This document shows positions 37,062-45,550 of a stretch of 64,000 nt of DNA, one piece after another. The position numbers and the translations under genes were made by a program. Each line of letters begins with the position of its first letter. Position 1 is the first letter of the stretch. The notes under the pieces were generated by a model. That model had not been told where the DNA came from, made no database searches, and saw nothing but the letters and a program-made list of their open reading frames with translations. The stretch lies in NCBI RefSeq assembly GCF_001613305.1, contig NZ_BDCC01000030.1, positions 1-64,000 on the forward strand, in the 5' to 3' direction. The DNA is from Nocardia vaccinii NBRC 15922 (lineage in GTDB: Bacteria > Actinomycetota > Actinomycetes > Mycobacteriales > Mycobacteriaceae).

Positions 37062-39094
37062 CGCAGGAATGCGGCCGCCACACCGCCGTCCACCGGAACG
37101 TGCAGCCCGGTGGTGTGCGACAGCTCACCGGCGGTGAGAGCGAGGACGGCATTCGCGACGTGTTCGGGCAGAACCTCGCGCTTCAAGATGGTGCGCTGGG
37201 CGTAGAAAGCGCCGAGCTCCTGCTCGGGCACGCCGTACACCGCCGCCCGCTGAGCGCCCCAGCCGCCGGCGAAGATGCCCGAACCACGCACCACGCCATC
37301 GGGATTCACCCCGTTCACCCGGATGCCGTATTCGCCCAGTTCGGCGGCCAGCAGCCGGACCTGGTGCGCCTGATCGGCTTTCGCGGAGCTGTAGGCGAGA
37401 TTGTTCGGACCGGCGAACACCGCGTTCTTACTGACGATGTAGACGATGTCACCGCCCATGTCCTGTGCGATCATCGCCCGCGCGGCCTCGCGCGCGACCA
37501 GGAACGATCCGCGCGCCATCACCGAATGCTGTACGTCCCAATCGGATTCGGTCGTCTCGAGCAGGGATTTGGAGATCGACAACCCGGCGTTGTTGACCAC
37601 CAGATCCACGCCGCCGAAGGCGAGTGCGGTGGCGGCGATCCCCTCACGAATCGCCGCCGGATCGGTCACATCGACGGTGATCGGCACCGCGACGTCGGCC
37701 GAGCCGATCTCCGCGGCCACGCGGGCGGCGGCCTCCCCGTCGCGGTCGGCCACGGCCACGCACGCCCCCTCGGCAGCCAGGCGCAACGCGATGGCCCGGC
37801 CGATTCCGGACCCGCCGCCGGTGACCAGCGCGATGCGGGTGGACAGCGGTTTCGGCTTCGGCATGCGGGCCAGTTTGGCCTCCTCGAGCGCCCAGTACTC
37901 GATGCGGAACTTCTCGGATTCGTCGATGGGCGAGTAGCGGGACACCGCCTCGGCACCGCGCATGACGTTGATCGCGTTGCGGTAGAACTCGCTCGCGACC
38001 CGCGCGGTCTGCGCGTCGCGCCCGTAGCTGAACATGCCGATGCCGGGCACCAACACGATCGCCGGATCCGCCCCGCGCATCGGCGGCGAATCGGGGGCGG
38101 CGTGCCGCCGGTAGTAGGCGGCGTAGTCCTCGCGATAGGCGGCGTGCAGTTCGCGGAGCCGGTCGAGGACCCGCGGCAGCGGGGCGTCGGCGGCGGTGTC
38201 GAGTACCAGGGGGCGAATCTTGGTGCGCAGGAAGTGATCCGGGCACGAGGTGCCCAGTGCGGCCAGGCGTGGATGTTCGGCGCGGGCCAGAAAGTCCAGC
38301 ACGGCCTCACTGTCGTCGAAATGCCCGATCCGGGGTCGGTCGGTGGCGGCCAGCCCGCGGATGACGGGCGCGAGTTCTGCTGCGCGCGTGCGGCGTTGGT
38401 GCTCGGCCAGAGGTGCGAAGTGGTCGACGAGCGCTCCGAAGGGCTCGGATCGTCCCCGAGTACGAATGAATTCTTCTGCGGCGTGGATGATTTCGAGCGA
38501 GTGCGCCTCGCACTCGGCCGACGTTCCACCCCACGCGGTGATGCCGTGACCGCCCAGGATGCATCCGATGGCCTGCGGATGCTCGCGCCGGATCGCGGCG
38601 ATGTCGAGTCCGAGCTGGAATCCCGGACGTCGCCACGGCACCCACACCACCCGGTCGCCGAAACATTCCTTGGTCAGCGCCTCCCCGTCGGCGGCCGTCG
38701 CCAGCGCGATTCCGGAGTCCGGGTGCAGGTGGTCGACGTGCGCGGCCTCGACCAGTGCGTGCATCGCGGTATCGATACTCGGCGCGGCGCCACCGCGTCC
38801 GTGCAGGCAGTAGTCGAAGGCCGCGACCATCTCGTCCTCGCGGTCCGCGCCCGGATAGATCTCGGGCAACGCTCGAAGCCGGTCCAGGCGCAGCACCGCC
38901 AGACCGGCCTCGGTCAACGTGCCCAGATCGCCGCCGGATCCCTTGACCCACAACAGATCCACCGGCTCGCCGGTGACCGGATCGGTCTCGGTGCCCGCCG
39001 CGGAGGAGTTGCCGCCCGCGTAATTGGTGTTGCGCGGATCCGCTCCCAGCCGGTTGCTGCGGGCGAGTAGGTCGCGCACGGTATCGTCGCTCAT
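37058..39094 (-). CDS. rhaAD: Bifunctional rhamnulose-1-phosphate aldolase / lactaldehyde dehydrogenase
   Basis: A 678-aa fusion. The N-terminal 400 residues are a class II aldolase/adducin domain (NYAGGNSSAAG, VKGSGGDLGTL, and the metal-binding HLHPDSG and GGHGITAWG histidines) that splits L-rhamnulose-1-phosphate into DHAP and L-lactaldehyde. The C-terminal 260 residues are an SDR (VTGGGSGIG, NNAG, YSSAKADQ, PVDGG) that oxidises L-lactaldehyde to L-lactate. The YSSAK rather than YxxxK spacing is normal for this subfamily. Start: ATG at 39094, 2 bp after rhaI. This fused enzyme explains why LutABC genes follow in the operon. Confidence 0.92.
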   Translation of the reverse strand: MSDDTVRDLLARSNRLGADPRNTNYAGGNSSAAGTETDPVTGEPVDLLWVKGSGGDLGTLTEAGLAVLRLDRLRALPEIYPGADREDEMVAAFDYCLHGRGGAAPSIDTAMHALVEAAHVDHLHPDSGIALATAADGEALTKECFGDRVVWVPWRRPGFQLGLDIAAIRREHPQAIGCILGGHGITAWGGTSAECEAHSLEIIHAAEEFIRTRGRSEPFGALVDHFAPLAEHQRRTRAAELAPVIRGLAATDRPRIGHFDDSEAVLDFLARAEHPRLAALGTSCPDHFLRTKIRPLVLDTAADAPLPRVLDRLRELHAAYREDYAAYYRRHAAPDSPPMRGADPAIVLVPGIGMFSYGRDAQTARVASEFYRNAINVMRGAEAVSRYSPIDESEKFRIEYWALEEAKLARMPKPKPLSTRIALVTGGGSGIGRAIALRLAAEGACVAVADRDGEAAARVAAEIGSADVAVPITVDVTDPAAIREGIAATALAFGGVDLVVNNAGLSISKSLLETTESDWDVQHSVMARGSFLVAREAARAMIAQDMGGDIVYIVSKNAVFAGPNNLAYSSAKADQAHQVRLLAAELGEYGIRVNGVNPDGVVRGSGIFAGGWGAQRAAVYGVPEQELGAFYAQRTILKREVLPEHVANAVLALTAGELSHTTGLHVPVDGGVAAAFLR

Positions 39095-39096
39095 GT

Positions 39097-40272
39097 TCAG
39101 GCTCCCCAGCCGGCGGCGACGCCACCGGCACGTTCGTCGATGACTTTCTCCAGATATCCCGAACGCCGGTAGGCGGCGACCGGGTCGGGATCCAATCCCA
39201 TGTCGGCCCGCAACTCGGCCAGCAGCGGGCGCACGTCGGTGTTGTAGGCGTCCATCAGGATTGCGTTGGCGCCCAATACATCTCCCTCGCGCTGCGTGGC
39301 GGCAAGGGCAGCGCGGTCGACCAGCAGAGCCTTGGCGGTCGCCTCCTGGACGTTCAGCACCGAGCGGATCTGCGCCTGGATCTTGGGCTCGATGTTGTGG
39401 CACTGGTCGAGCATGAAATTGATACCGGACGCGGGCGTGACCGCATCGGCCGCGACGATCTCGTTCATGATCCGGAACAGCTGGAACGGATCGGCCGCGC
39501 CGACCATCAGATCGTCGTCGGCGTAGAAGCGGGAGTTGAAATCGAACGCGCCGAGCTTGCCCTGTGCGATCAGGAACGCGACGATGAATTCGATATTGGT
39601 ATGCGGCGCGTGGTGTCCGGTGTCGACCACCACCTTCGCCCGCGGGCCGAGCCGGAGGGTGTGCGCGTAGGCGGTGCCCCAGTCCGGTACGTCGGTGGCG
39701 TAGAAGGCGGGTTCGAACAGCTTGTACTCCAATAGAATTCGCTGCTCACCGGTCAGTGCGGCGTAGATCTCGTCCAGGGCGTCGGCCAGGCGGCGTTGCC
39801 GATCGGCGAGATCGTCCTGGCCGGGGTAGTTGATGCCGTCCGCGAACCACAGTTTCAGCTGCTGCGACCCGGTGGCGTCCATGATCCGGAGACAGTCCTT
39901 CAGATGATCGATCGCCTTGCGGCGCACCGCCGGGTCCGGGTGGCAGACGCTGCCGAGGCGGTAGTCGTCGTCCTGGAAGGTGTTCGAATTGATCACGCCG
40001 ATCGAAACGCCCAGCGTCGCAGCATATTCTGCGAGCTTGCCGTAATCCTCCACGGTGTCCCAGGGGATGTGCAGCGAGACCAGTGGCGCGACGCCGGTGT
40101 AGCGATGCACCTGAGCGGCATCGGCGATCTTCTCGAACGGATCGCGCGGCACGCCCGGTTGGGTGAACACCTTGAACCGGGTGCCCGAGTTGCCGAACGC
40201 CCAGGACGGCAGTTCGATCCGCTGATTCCGCAGCGTCTCGCGGACGCGCTGGTCCGCACGTGGTTCACTCAT
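39097..40272 (-). CDS. rhaI: L-rhamnose isomerase (RhaI type)
   Basis: A 391-aa metal-dependent TIM-barrel enzyme that converts L-rhamnose to L-rhamnulose. It resembles the Pseudomonas stutzeri type (RhaI) rather than E. coli RhaA: metal-ligand motifs LLEYKLFEPAFYATD, VVVDTGHHAPHTNIEF, GAFDFNSRFYADDD and MLDQCHN are all present. Start: ATG at 40272 behind AGGAGTG; the GTG one codon upstream is not needed. First gene of the operon. A LacI-type operator lies 14 bp before the start codon, within the leader. Confidence 0.93.
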   Translation of the reverse strand: MSEPRADQRVRETLRNQRIELPSWAFGNSGTRFKVFTQPGVPRDPFEKIADAAQVHRYTGVAPLVSLHIPWDTVEDYGKLAEYAATLGVSIGVINSNTFQDDDYRLGSVCHPDPAVRRKAIDHLKDCLRIMDATGSQQLKLWFADGINYPGQDDLADRQRRLADALDEIYAALTGEQRILLEYKLFEPAFYATDVPDWGTAYAHTLRLGPRAKVVVDTGHHAPHTNIEFIVAFLIAQGKLGAFDFNSRFYADDDLMVGAADPFQLFRIMNEIVAADAVTPASGINFMLDQCHNIEPKIQAQIRSVLNVQEATAKALLVDRAALAATQREGDVLGANAILMDAYNTDVRPLLAELRADMGLDPDPVAAYRRSGYLEKVIDERAGGVAAGWGA

Positions 40273-40285
40273 CACCCACTCCTGA

Positions 40286-40297
40286 TGAAACGTTTCA
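40286..40297. promoter_or_regulatory. LacI-family operator of the rhaI operon
   Basis: TGAAACGTTTCA, a perfect 12-bp palindrome with the central CG step typical of LacI-family sites, just downstream of the predicted rhaI -10 box. Binding here would block initiation. The likely regulator is encoded at 42282-43280. Confidence 0.85.
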
Positions 40298-40308
40298 ATA
40301 TGTGAGGG

Positions 40309-40337
40309 AAGCTACAGCACCGCGAAAGTGGGGTCAA
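40309..40337 (-). promoter_or_regulatory. Promoter of the rhaI-rhaAD-rhaB-lutABC operon
   Basis: On the minus strand TTGACC (40337-40332) and TAGCTT (40314-40309) are separated by 17 bp, a good housekeeping-sigma promoter. The operator follows about 11 bp after the -10 box. Confidence 0.6.
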
Positions 40338-40419
40338 GGTTCCGCCCGGGTCGCGATGGCCCGGTGTGATCGCCGCGACCTGTGATCTTGAAAGTGCCAC
40401 GCTCGCTCCCGGGAAGTTG

Positions 40420-40449
40420 TTGACGTGAGTGCGGACGCACCTCTATGGT
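40420..40449 (+). promoter_or_regulatory. Promoter of the rhaM-transporter arm
   Basis: TTGACG at 40420 and TATGGT at 40444 with an 18-bp spacer. The second TGAAACGTTTCA operator lies 16 bp after the -10 box, over the probable transcript start. Confidence 0.6.
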
Positions 40450-40465
40450 GATCCCGGTAACATTC

Positions 40466-40477
40466 TGAAACGTTTCA
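40466..40477. promoter_or_regulatory. LacI-family operator of the rhaM-transporter arm
   Basis: Second exact TGAAACGTTTCA, 12 bp before the rhaM start codon. Identical to the site before rhaI, so one repressor should control both arms. Confidence 0.85.
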
Positions 40478-40489
40478 CTCGGAGTTCGC

Positions 40490-40824
40490 ATGGGTGACAA
40501 ATCTGAGCGCGTCTGCTTCGTTCTCGAGTTGCGGCCGGATCGGGTCGAGGACTACCTCGCCGCACACGCGACGGTCTGGCCGGAGATGCTCGACGCGCTA
40601 GCGAGGCCGGATGGTCCAACTACTCGCTGTTCCTGCGACCCGAGGACGGTCTGGTTGTCGGTTACCTGGAGACCGCCGACTTCGCCCGCGCGAGCGCCGC
40701 GATGGCGTCGAGCGAGGTCAACACCCGCTGGCAGCAAACGATGGCCGAATACTTCCGGGCACCCGGCGGTGTGCCCGTCGACGCCTCGATGCGGCGCTTG
40801 GGCGAGTACTTCCACCTGGACTGA
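40490..40824 (+). pseudogene. rhaM: L-rhamnose mutarotase, frameshifted
   Basis: RhaM interconverts alpha and beta L-rhamnose. The frame starts well (GGAG, ATG at 40490, ERVCFVLELRPDRVEDYLAA ... VWPEMLDALA) but near 40600-40606 shifts by one base; the rest of the family sequence (AGWSNYSLFLRPEDGLVVGY ... NTRWQQTMAEYF) continues in another frame to a TGA at 40822. Restoring one base would give 111 aa, the usual length. Either a real inactivating mutation or a sequencing error. Mutarotation also occurs spontaneously, so the pathway may still work. Confidence 0.85.
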
Positions 40825-40902
40825 TCCGTTCCCGACCCCCCGTACACCGGCCTGGATGTCGCCGTGCGGCGACCTTCCGGCACCATCAGCAACAGAGGAA
40901 TC

Positions 40903-42210
40903 ATGCAATTAGGCGCACGCTCCACGACGGGCTGGCGGGCCACCATCTCCGTCGTCATGTCCAATTACATCGAGGCCGGATCGATCATCGCGATCGCCAC
41001 CAGCCTGACCTTCTGGCAGCACACATACGGGCTGAGCAATCTGGCCGTGGGACTGCTGGCGGCGTTCAGCGCCAACGCATTCGGCGCGGCGATCGGGGCG
41101 GGTCTGGGCGGTCCGCTGTGTGATCGCTTCGGGCGCAAGGCGATCTACACCTACGACCTGCTCGTGTACATGGTCGGCGTGTTGATCGCGGCCTGCGCGG
41201 TCGATTTCGGCATGCTGCTGGCGGGCTTCCTGATCACCGGGATCGCGGTGGGCGCGGGCGTCCCGGCCTCGTGGACCTACATCGCCGAGCAGGCTCCGAC
41301 CACCGCGCGGGCGCGGCACGTCGGCACCGCCCAGTTGGCCTGGTCGCTGGGCCCGCTGATCGGTTTCGCGCTGGCCGCGGGCCTGGCGCCGCTCGGGCTC
41401 GCCGGTTCGCGGCTGATCTTCCTGCACCTGTTCGTGGTCGCGGCGGTGGTGTGGTGGATCCGGCAGGGCCTGGCCGAATCGCAGATCTGGACCGAGGACG
41501 CCGAACGTGGCAGTCGGCCGTCCTCGGCGGGCGATCGCGGCCTGCGCGGGCTGTTCTCGCGGCGAGTGAACATCACCGCGTTGCTGATGCTGGTGGGCGT
41601 CTACGGATTCTGGAACACCGTGGCCGGGCAGGCGGGCATCTTCATGCCCCGGGTGTACGACAGCGCCGGGGTGCACAGCGCGGTACAGCAGGATCTGCTG
41701 CAGGTGCTGGTGTGGGGATGTACCGTGCTGGCAACGTATTTCGGTTTCATGGCGTTCGCCGACCGCATCTCCCAGCGGGTGCTGTATCTGGTGGGCGCGG
41801 CACTGGGCGTACTGGCGTGGTGCGTGCTGGTGTTCTTCACCTCCGCGGGCATGCCGACCCTGTTGAGCTTCGCCGTGCTGTGGGGCATCTCCAGCGGAAT
41901 CGGCGCGCAGGCGTTCTACAGCCTGTGGACCAGCGAACTGTTCGCCACGCCGTACCGCGCCAGCGCGCAGGGCTTCATGTTCTTCGTGGTGCGCGCGGCG
42001 ACCGGACTGCTCAGCTACTTCTTCCCGACCATGCTGGCCGCAACCGGACTGACCTCGGTCGGTCTGCTGCTGATCGGCCTGCTGGCCCTCGCGCTGGTGA
42101 TCGGCACCGTCTGGGCGCCGCGCACCCGGAACAAGACGCTGCGGGAGATCGAGTTCGAACGGTACGGCGGAATTACCGACCCGAACGATCCGGTTCCGGT
42201 ACGCGGTTGA
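40903..42210 (+). CDS. MFS transporter, probably L-rhamnose uptake
   Basis: A 435-aa major facilitator protein with twelve expected membrane helices. The signature between helices 2 and 3 is visible (GGPLCDRFGRKAIYTYD) and the layout fits the sugar-porter/metabolite:H+ symporter groups. Position in the rhamnose locus, after rhaM and before the lacI-type gene under the same operator, suggests L-rhamnose import; sequence alone does not prove the substrate. Start: ATG at 40903 with GAGGAA upstream. A strong hairpin follows its stop codon. Confidence 0.82.
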   Translation: MQLGARSTTGWRATISVVMSNYIEAGSIIAIATSLTFWQHTYGLSNLAVGLLAAFSANAFGAAIGAGLGGPLCDRFGRKAIYTYDLLVYMVGVLIAACAVDFGMLLAGFLITGIAVGAGVPASWTYIAEQAPTTARARHVGTAQLAWSLGPLIGFALAAGLAPLGLAGSRLIFLHLFVVAAVVWWIRQGLAESQIWTEDAERGSRPSSAGDRGLRGLFSRRVNITALLMLVGVYGFWNTVAGQAGIFMPRVYDSAGVHSAVQQDLLQVLVWGCTVLATYFGFMAFADRISQRVLYLVGAALGVLAWCVLVFFTSAGMPTLLSFAVLWGISSGIGAQAFYSLWTSELFATPYRASAQGFMFFVVRAATGLLSYFFPTMLAATGLTSVGLLLIGLLALALVIGTVWAPRTRNKTLREIEFERYGGITDPNDPVPVRG

Positions 42211-42219
42211 CCCGCCGGG

Positions 42220-42244
42220 GCGGCCGGGCCTCGTGCCCGGCCGC
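42220..42244 (+). terminator. Hairpin between transporter and regulator genes
   Basis: GCGGCCGGGC pairs perfectly with GCCCGGCCGC over a 5-nt loop, 10 bp after the transporter stop. It should reduce read-through into the lacI-type gene. Confidence 0.65.
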
Positions 42245-42281
42245 AGCGATTATGCTCGCATCGTCACGGGAAGGACACACC

Positions 42282-43280
42282 ATGGCGGTGAGCATCAAGG
42301 AGGTGGCCCGGCGCGCCGGAGTGTCACTCGGCACGGTCAGCAACGTGCTCAACCGGCCCGACCAGGTCTCCGCGGCGACGCGCGAGCGGGTGCGCCGGGC
42401 GATCGCCGAAACCGGTTATGTGCGTAATGATTCCGCGCGACAACTGCGTGAGGGGAGCAGCCGCACGCTGGCCATGGTGGTGCTGGACATGGCCAATCCC
42501 TTCTTCACCGACGTCGCGCACGGCGCGGAGGAGGAGGCCGCGCGGCACGATGCGATGCTGGTCATCTGCAACAGCGGGGACGATCCGCGGCGCGAGGAAC
42601 GTCATCTCGAGCAGATCGCCCAGCAGCGGATGCGCGGGGTGCTGATCACCCCGGCGGACGGTGACGGCGAGCAGGCCCTGCGCACGCTGGCCGCCCAGGG
42701 CGTGCCCGCGGTACTGGTCGATCGGCACAGCGACCGGCCGGACCGCTGCTCGGTGTCGGTCGACGACGTCCTGGGCGGGCGGCTGGCCGCGGAACATCTG
42801 CTCGCCGAAGGGCACACCCGGATCGGTTTCGTCGGCGGTCCGGGTGCGGTGACACAGGTGAGCGAGCGTCGCCGGGGCGCGGCCGGGGCGATCGCGGCAG
42901 CCGATGCCCGCCTCTACGATATCCCCACGGCCGCACTGACTTTCGAATCCGGACGCGATGCCGCGGCTGCTCTGCTGGACAGTGCCGATCGCCCGACCGC
43001 GGTGTTCTGCGCCAACGATCTGCTCGCCCTCGGCGTCCTGCAGACGCTGACCCTGCGTGGCCTGAGGGTGCCCGGCGACATGGCTGTCATCGGCTACGAC
43101 GATATCGTTTTCGCCGCCGCGGCGGCGGTCCCGCTCTCCTCGATTCGTCAGCCCCGCGAGGAACTCGGCCGCACTGCGGCGCGCCTGCTGCTCGAGGAGG
43201 CCGCGGGCGACGGTGCGCACCGGCATCAGCACGTCGTTTTCGTACCGGAACTGGTCGCCCGGCGGTCGACCACGGCGTGA
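42282..43280 (+). CDS. LacI-family transcriptional repressor of rhamnose genes
   Basis: A 332-aa regulator. The N-terminal helix-turn-helix is unmistakable (SIKEVARRAGVSLGTVSNVL) with the hinge after ETGYVRNDSARQLR, followed by a periplasmic-binding-like effector domain (MVVLDMANPFFTDVAHGAEE, FCANDLLALGVLQ, PLSSIRQPREELG). It should bind TGAAACGTTTCA at the two rha promoters and release on a rhamnose-derived inducer. Start: ATG at 42282 behind GGGAAGGAC. The 203 bp after its stop, before the convergent HxlR gene, hold nothing I recognise. Confidence 0.9.
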   Translation: MAVSIKEVARRAGVSLGTVSNVLNRPDQVSAATRERVRRAIAETGYVRNDSARQLREGSSRTLAMVVLDMANPFFTDVAHGAEEEAARHDAMLVICNSGDDPRREERHLEQIAQQRMRGVLITPADGDGEQALRTLAAQGVPAVLVDRHSDRPDRCSVSVDDVLGGRLAAEHLLAEGHTRIGFVGGPGAVTQVSERRRGAAGAIAAADARLYDIPTAALTFESGRDAAAALLDSADRPTAVFCANDLLALGVLQTLTLRGLRVPGDMAVIGYDDIVFAAAAAVPLSSIRQPREELGRTAARLLLEEAAGDGAHRHQHVVFVPELVARRSTTA

Positions 43281-43483
43281 TCGGCGGGCATCACGGAGTC
43301 CGTCGAGGAGCCCGTGAGTCGCGGGCGCCGATGCCGCGGTGGAACGGGCGGATACGTTGCGGTGCAATGAATTCCGGGACGGAGCCGGATGATCGAGCGG
43401 GCGGGTGACAATTGCGGTTTCAGCGACTCCGCCCATCGATATCAACTGTGGTGCAAGGTGATCCGGCGATCGGAAGGGGGCGC

Positions 43484-44002
43484 TCACGAGAGCTGATCGG
43501 TCTCCTGCCGGGCGAAACGTTCGCGGATATCGGGACGTTCGCGCAGGTGCTCGGGATACCCGGGTCCCATCCGCAGGCGTGAATCACCGATCGTCATGGG
43601 TTCCGCGCAGTGCGCGCACACCACCTCGACCTGTGTGTCGTGACCGCAGGCGGTGTGGTGCACGGTGATCGGCACCCCCTCCGGACCGGCCAGCCAGCGA
43701 TCGCCCCAGCGGTTGATCGTCAGCAGCACGCTCCAGAAGTCCGCGCCCTTCTCGGTGAGCACGTATTCGTACCAGGCCGGCTCGGAGTGATAGGGGCGCT
43801 TTTCGAGCAGACCCTCGTCCACCAGGCGGCGCAGGCGGTCGCTGAGCGTGTGGCGGGCGATGCCCAATTGTTGCTGGAAGTCGTCGAAGCGGCGGATGCC
43901 GTAGAACGCCTCGCGCAGCACCAGTGGCGTCCACCAGTCGCCGAGCAGATCCATCGTCCGGGCGATGGAACAGGGCCAGCGTGCGAACGACGTGCGCTTC
44001 AT
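43484..44002 (-). CDS. HxlR-family transcriptional regulator
   Basis: A 172-aa winged-helix regulator. The HxlR core spans residues 10-105: CSIARTMDLLGDWWTPLVLR, FDDFQQQLGIARHTLSDRL as the recognition region, and the wing LLEKRPYHSEPAWYEYVLTE. The C-terminal extension contains two CxxC-like pairs (CGH ... CAHC), which may bind a metal. Start: ATG at 44002. It diverges from an MFS transporter across 156 bp that contain a direct repeat, the usual layout for a regulator and its target. Confidence 0.87.
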   Translation of the reverse strand: MKRTSFARWPCSIARTMDLLGDWWTPLVLREAFYGIRRFDDFQQQLGIARHTLSDRLRRLVDEGLLEKRPYHSEPAWYEYVLTEKGADFWSVLLTINRWGDRWLAGPEGVPITVHHTACGHDTQVEVVCAHCAEPMTIGDSRLRMGPGYPEHLRERPDIRERFARQETDQLS

Positions 44003-44034
44003 CCTGCGAGGATACCGGTCTCGGCATGTGGCTT

Positions 44035-44079
44035 CGGGTATCACTCGATGCCGAATCGGTGTTCGACGGGTATCGCTCG
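44035..44079. promoter_or_regulatory. Direct-repeat operator candidate in HxlR/MFS intergenic region
   Basis: CGGGTATCACTCG (44035-44047) and CGGGTATCGCTCG (44067-44079) differ at one position and start 32 bp apart, three helical turns. A reverse half-site GATACCGG lies at 44011. Probably bound by the HxlR protein. Confidence 0.5.
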
Positions 44080-44158
44080 CACGGCATAGCCTCCTCATCA
44101 CATCCGATTCAGGGGTGACCCGGACCACATCCGTGGCCGGGGGTGCAGGAGGACGAGA

Positions 44159-45550
44159 ATGCTGAAGCCGGAATCCGGAGAGCACGCCGCGGCGGGCCCG
44201 GTCACACCCGCGCGGCCGGAACGGTCGCGACGGATCCCCACCCGGTTCGTGGTACTGGGGCTGTTGTTCGTCATCACGGTCGTCAATTACGCCGATCGCA
44301 GTTCGCTGTCGATCACCGGCACCAGCGTGCGAACCACCCTGGGGTTCTCCGCGGTCCAGCTCGGCTACATCTTCTCGGCGTTCAGTTGGGCGTACGTCGT
44401 CTCGCAGTTGCCCGGTGGCATGCTGCTCGACAGATTCGGCGCGCGGCGGGTATACGCGGGCAGCCTCGCCCTGTGGACGCTGGCGACCGCGGCGACCAGC
44501 CTGGTCGGGCTGGTCACCACGCGTGTGGTGGTGGCCCTGGTGCTGATGTTCGCGCTGCGGCTGCTGCTGGGCGTCTTCGAATCGCCGGCCTTCCCCGCGA
44601 ACGCGCGCGTCGCGACGATCTGGTTCCCGACCGCCGAACGCGGTCAGGCGACCGCGGTGTTCAATTCCGGACAGTATTTCGCGACGGTGCTGTTCGCGCC
44701 CGTGATGGCCTGGATCACCCACGAATTCGGCTGGCGATGGGTATTCGTGCTGCTCGGCGCGCTCGGGCTGGCGATAGCGGTGCTGTGGTGGGGCTGGATG
44801 TACCCGCCGCGCGAGCACGGGCGGGTCTCGCCGGGCGAACTCGAGACGATGAGCGGCGGCGGCGCGCTGGTCGACATGGATTCGACCGCCTCGACCGCCG
44901 CGCGAACCCGCATCGACCGGCAGATGCTCGCGCGCGTGCTGGCGTCCCGTCCGCTGTGGGGAATCTCGGTTTTCCAGTACGCGGTCAACTCGCTGAGCTA
45001 CTTCTTCATCACCTGGTTCCCGATCTACCTCACCCAGGCCCGGCACATCTCGCTGGTGCACGCGGGATTCATCGCCGCACTGCCCGCGCTGGCCGCGTTC
45101 ATCGGTGGTCTGTTCGGCGGATTCATCTCCGATTTCCTACTGCGGCACGGGGTTTCGCTGACCCTGGCGCGCAAGGCGCCCGCCGCGGCCGGATTGCTGC
45201 TCGGCACCGTCATCGCGGTCGCGGACTTCACCGACAGCACCACCATCATCGTGCTGATCATGACCACCGCGTTCTTCGGCAAGGGGATGGGCTCACTGGG
45301 CTGGGCCATCACCACCGACGTCGCGCCGACCGAGGCCGCCAGCATCTTCGGCGCCCTGACCAACGGGCTCGGAAATATCGCGGGCATCGTCACTCCGATC
45401 GTGATCGGCTACATCGTGCAGCACACCGGATCGTTCGACGTGGCGCTCTGGTTCGTCGCGGCGCACGGTGTGCTGGCGGTCGTGGCCCTGGCCGGGATGG
45501 GACCCATCCGGCGGCTGCACCTGGGCGGGCGAGCCGAAGTCAGCGCGTGA
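44159..45550 (+). CDS. MFS transporter, anion:cation symporter (ACS) type
   Basis: A 463-aa major facilitator protein with twelve predicted helices. VNYADRSSLSITG in helix 1 and GGMLLDRFGARRVYAGSL between helices 2 and 3 resemble the ACS family, which takes up sugar acids, phthalate and other organic anions; the substrate here is unknown. Start: ATG at 44159 behind AGGAGGA. Probably controlled by the divergent HxlR regulator. Its end overlaps the end of the convergent lycopene cyclase gene by 11 bp. Confidence 0.85.
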   Translation: MLKPESGEHAAAGPVTPARPERSRRIPTRFVVLGLLFVITVVNYADRSSLSITGTSVRTTLGFSAVQLGYIFSAFSWAYVVSQLPGGMLLDRFGARRVYAGSLALWTLATAATSLVGLVTTRVVVALVLMFALRLLLGVFESPAFPANARVATIWFPTAERGQATAVFNSGQYFATVLFAPVMAWITHEFGWRWVFVLLGALGLAIAVLWWGWMYPPREHGRVSPGELETMSGGGALVDMDSTASTAARTRIDRQMLARVLASRPLWGISVFQYAVNSLSYFFITWFPIYLTQARHISLVHAGFIAALPALAAFIGGLFGGFISDFLLRHGVSLTLARKAPAAAGLLLGTVIAVADFTDSTTIIVLIMTTAFFGKGMGSLGWAITTDVAPTEAASIFGALTNGLGNIAGIVTPIVIGYIVQHTGSFDVALWFVAAHGVLAVVALAGMGPIRRLHLGGRAEVSA

